Source of the DNA: Dysgonamonadaceae bacterium
Lineage (GTDB): Bacteria > Bacteroidota > Bacteroidia > Bacteroidales > Azobacteroidaceae
Direction: 5' to 3'
DNA: 16,952 nucleotides
Assembly (NCBI GenBank): GCA_031284225.1
Contig: JAITAH010000388.1
Coordinates: forward strand, 1 to 16,952
Numbering within the stretch: the stretch's first letter is position 1; every line of letters starts with the position of its first letter. The translations under genes were made by a program, and so were the position numbers. The notes beneath the pieces were generated by a model that had not been told where the DNA came from, searched no databases, and was given only the letters and a program-made list of their open reading frames with translations. Shown here one piece after another: positions 15,553 through 16,952 of the stretch.

Positions 15553-16347
15553 TTATAAAGTTCGCATTAAAATGGAAAGTGAAACTATCACACTGGCTAC
15601 ACCCAATAGAGTAGAATACATTTGCCATGCACGATTTTCCCGTTGTGAAGGCATGCCTGATTTCGGTTTGACATACACAATATCGTTTTGTTGCAGGTAA
15701 AAACTGGAAGAGTTAAACACATTAACGGTACGCAAGTCGTTCATCAGCATCACACGCCGGCCTTCTATTTCACGTATCACGGCCACTTCGCCCAGCGATG
15801 CATTGGCAGTCAAACCGCCCGCCCGTATAATGGCTTCAATCAAGGTAATCCGGCTATCCGGTACCGACAAAACGCCTATGCCACCGACTTCTCCCATCAT
15901 CAATATCTTTAAATTCATAAGCTCTACTGTTACGATAGCGTCATTAATCAGCTCTTCCTCCTTCAATCTCGCTTTTATCAGGCTGGACAGCGCCTGCTGC
16001 GTCAATCCTTTCACATACAATGTTCCCAGTATTGGAAACTCTATGGTTCCTTGCCGGCTCACTACATATCCGATTTCTTGGGTAACGGGATTATCCATAG
16101 TCTGAAGTTCGCCTTCCGTACTTACACGATAACCAACAACTCCAAGATTGAAAGGAGCAGATAATTCCGGATTCTTAGAACTGATTATAATCCGCAACCG
16201 ATCGTCTTGTTGAATTCTTAGTTCTGTTTTTTCTACTAAGGAATATAAGTAATCCGGTTTCATATCTTCCAGATAGACTATTTTGGGCGACAAGCAGGAA
16301 GTCATCGCAAAACCACATACTATCAATAAAAACACACATTTTCTCAT
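15553..16347 (-). CDS. Wza-like outer-membrane polysaccharide export (OPX) lipoprotein
   Basis: This 264-residue protein is the likely outer-membrane export channel for the polysaccharide controlled by the downstream kinase. ATG 16347 is chosen because it begins a clean lipoprotein signal ending MTSC at Cys18. A start at 16395 would overlap the upstream gene by 28 bases. A Poly_export domain (about 35-140) contains IQQDDRLRI and the region ending YVVSRQGTIEFPILG. An SLBB-type domain follows (about 145-225: LMMGEVGGIGVLSVPDSRITLIEAIIRAGG). The C-terminal hydrophobic stretch, about 242-261, fits the amphipathic or transmembrane helix that crosses the outer membrane in Wza. Residues after the Cys (LSPK) lack acids, so the protein should stay on the inner face of the outer membrane. 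It is shorter than E. coli Wza (about 380), as is common in Bacteroidota. Confidence 0.92.
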   Translation of the reverse strand: MRKCVFLLIVCGFAMTSCLSPKIVYLEDMKPDYLYSLVEKTELRIQQDDRLRIIISSKNPELSAPFNLGVVGYRVSTEGELQTMDNPVTQEIGYVVSRQGTIEFPILGTLYVKGLTQQALSSLIKARLKEEELINDAIVTVELMNLKILMMGEVGGIGVLSVPDSRITLIEAIIRAGGLTANASLGEVAVIREIEGRRVMLMNDLRTVNVFNSSSFYLQQNDIVYVKPKSGMPSQRENRAWQMYSTLLGVASVIVSLSILMRTL

Positions 16348-16367
16348 ACCATAATTTATTTTATAAT

Positions 16368-16952
16368 TTATATTTGTTTCATTTTTTTGTAACATAGCAT
16401 AGCCGCCTTTTTATCGGGCAAACACTCTAAATAACCTATTCTTACTTTGCCAATTACATTTTCCAATCCGTTACACATAGCTGTGTATAACAATGTATTC
16501 CATCGCAGAGCCGAGCAACTGGGTAAAAGCGTTATCAAGGCATCTACTCCTTTTTTCCATGTAAACCGGTTTACGGGCGCCTGTTCTAAACGCACCAAAG
16601 CCTTCAAGGGCGCTTTACGGTTCTTATAACAAGGGGTTTTCCCGCTCCAAGGAGTACCATATACATACACATTGCCTTCTTCTATCCGGATGGCCGGATT
16701 ATCATCATTCAGCAATTCGACGCCTTCCACGTAACGCAACCACAAACTGCTGTGCGTACTTTTTCCCGTACCGCTCTTTCCTAAAAAAGCATAACCTTTT
16801 CCGTCTTTTTCCACTACGGAAGCATGTATCAAAATCGTTTGATACAACACGGAAGACTGGGCAAAGGCAATCATCAAAAACGACGACAATATAGCGCCGG
16901 CAAATTTATCTTTTCCATTTACATACGCCGTAGCGGTCGAGAATATTTTATC
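16368..16952 (-). CDS. HPr kinase-like P-loop protein, N-terminus cut by window edge
   Basis: The frame is open from base 16952 to the stop at 16368, giving the last 194 residues. A possible TTG start at 16889 is unlikely, since coding-like sequence continues before it. The segment HASVVEKDGKGYAFLGKSG leads into the Walker A loop GKSGTGKST (58-66 of the visible part). LNDDNPAI about 30 residues later matches the acidic region of HPr kinase/phosphorylase-like proteins. A conserved-looking GTPWSGKTP follows. Homologues are often annotated as serine kinase of HPr, or as PEP carboxykinase-like. The substrate is unknown. It ends 20 bases before the OPX ATG, so it is in the same operon. Whether it regulates export or acts on a peptide or lipid precursor cannot be told. 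Confidence 0.72.
   Translation of the reverse strand, partial: DKIFSTATAYVNGKDKFAGAILSSFLMIAFAQSSVLYQTILIHASVVEKDGKGYAFLGKSGTGKSTHSSLWLRYVEGVELLNDDNPAIRIEEGNVYVYGTPWSGKTPCYKNRKAPLKALVRLEQAPVNRFTWKKGVDALITLLPSCSALRWNTLLYTAMCNGLENVIGKVRIGYLECLPDKKAAMLCYKKMKQI

Noticed and set aside
1..16952. CRISPR array, insertion sequence or phage genes
   Set aside because: No regular direct repeats with spacers, no transposase-like frame, and no terminal inverted repeats flanking a gene were seen.

Overview
The window looks like a Bacteroidota chromosome, most likely order Bacteroidales. The evidence is a SusC/SusD pair followed by lipoproteins, promoter elements of the TAnnTTTG type, lipoproteins with acidic residues just after the lipidated cysteine, weak or absent Shine-Dalgarno sites, and a BY-kinase/OPX polysaccharide export pair. 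I cannot name a genus. Every protein gene is on the minus strand; the only plus-strand gene is a tRNA-Leu. No gap without a gene exceeds about 160 bases.

Region 1 (10950 down to 1) is a polysaccharide utilisation locus (PUL), read right to left: susC, susD, a surface glycan-binding protein (SGBP) with IPT folds and an SGBP-B type glycan-binding domain, a larger IPT-repeat protein ending in two duplicated CBM-like domains, a GH26 endo-glycanase lipoprotein, and the start of a GH5 (GH5_2-like) endo-glucanase cut by the left edge. A TAnnTTTG promoter with a 16-bp perfect palindrome just upstream precedes susC. Two inverted repeats lie between genes, after susD and before the GH26 gene. The likely substrate is a beta-1,4-linked hemicellulose such as glucomannan, or a mixed beta-glucan. 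The two glycoside hydrolases would cut the chain at or near the surface, the SGBPs would hold it, and SusCD would import oligosaccharides. No PUL regulator is visible in the window.

Region 2 (11025-13110) holds a PurF-like amidotransferase/phosphoribosyltransferase of 621 residues and, divergent from it, tRNA-Leu(CAG) with its own promoter and a strong terminator. The two promoters face away from each other and carry mirrored TATCTTTG boxes.

Region 3 (13150-16952) is the downstream end of an exopolysaccharide or capsule operon: a partial HPr-kinase-like P-loop protein, a Wza-like outer-membrane export lipoprotein, and a Wzc-like tyrosine autokinase ending in a striking (Gly-Tyr)n tail.

Most of the window consists of recognisable families. 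The parts most worth a second look are the regulatory inverted repeats in the PUL, the tandem CBM-like module, the Gly-Tyr tail, the divergent PurF paralogue, and the HprK-like gene joined to the export genes. I found no clear sign of a wholly new system.
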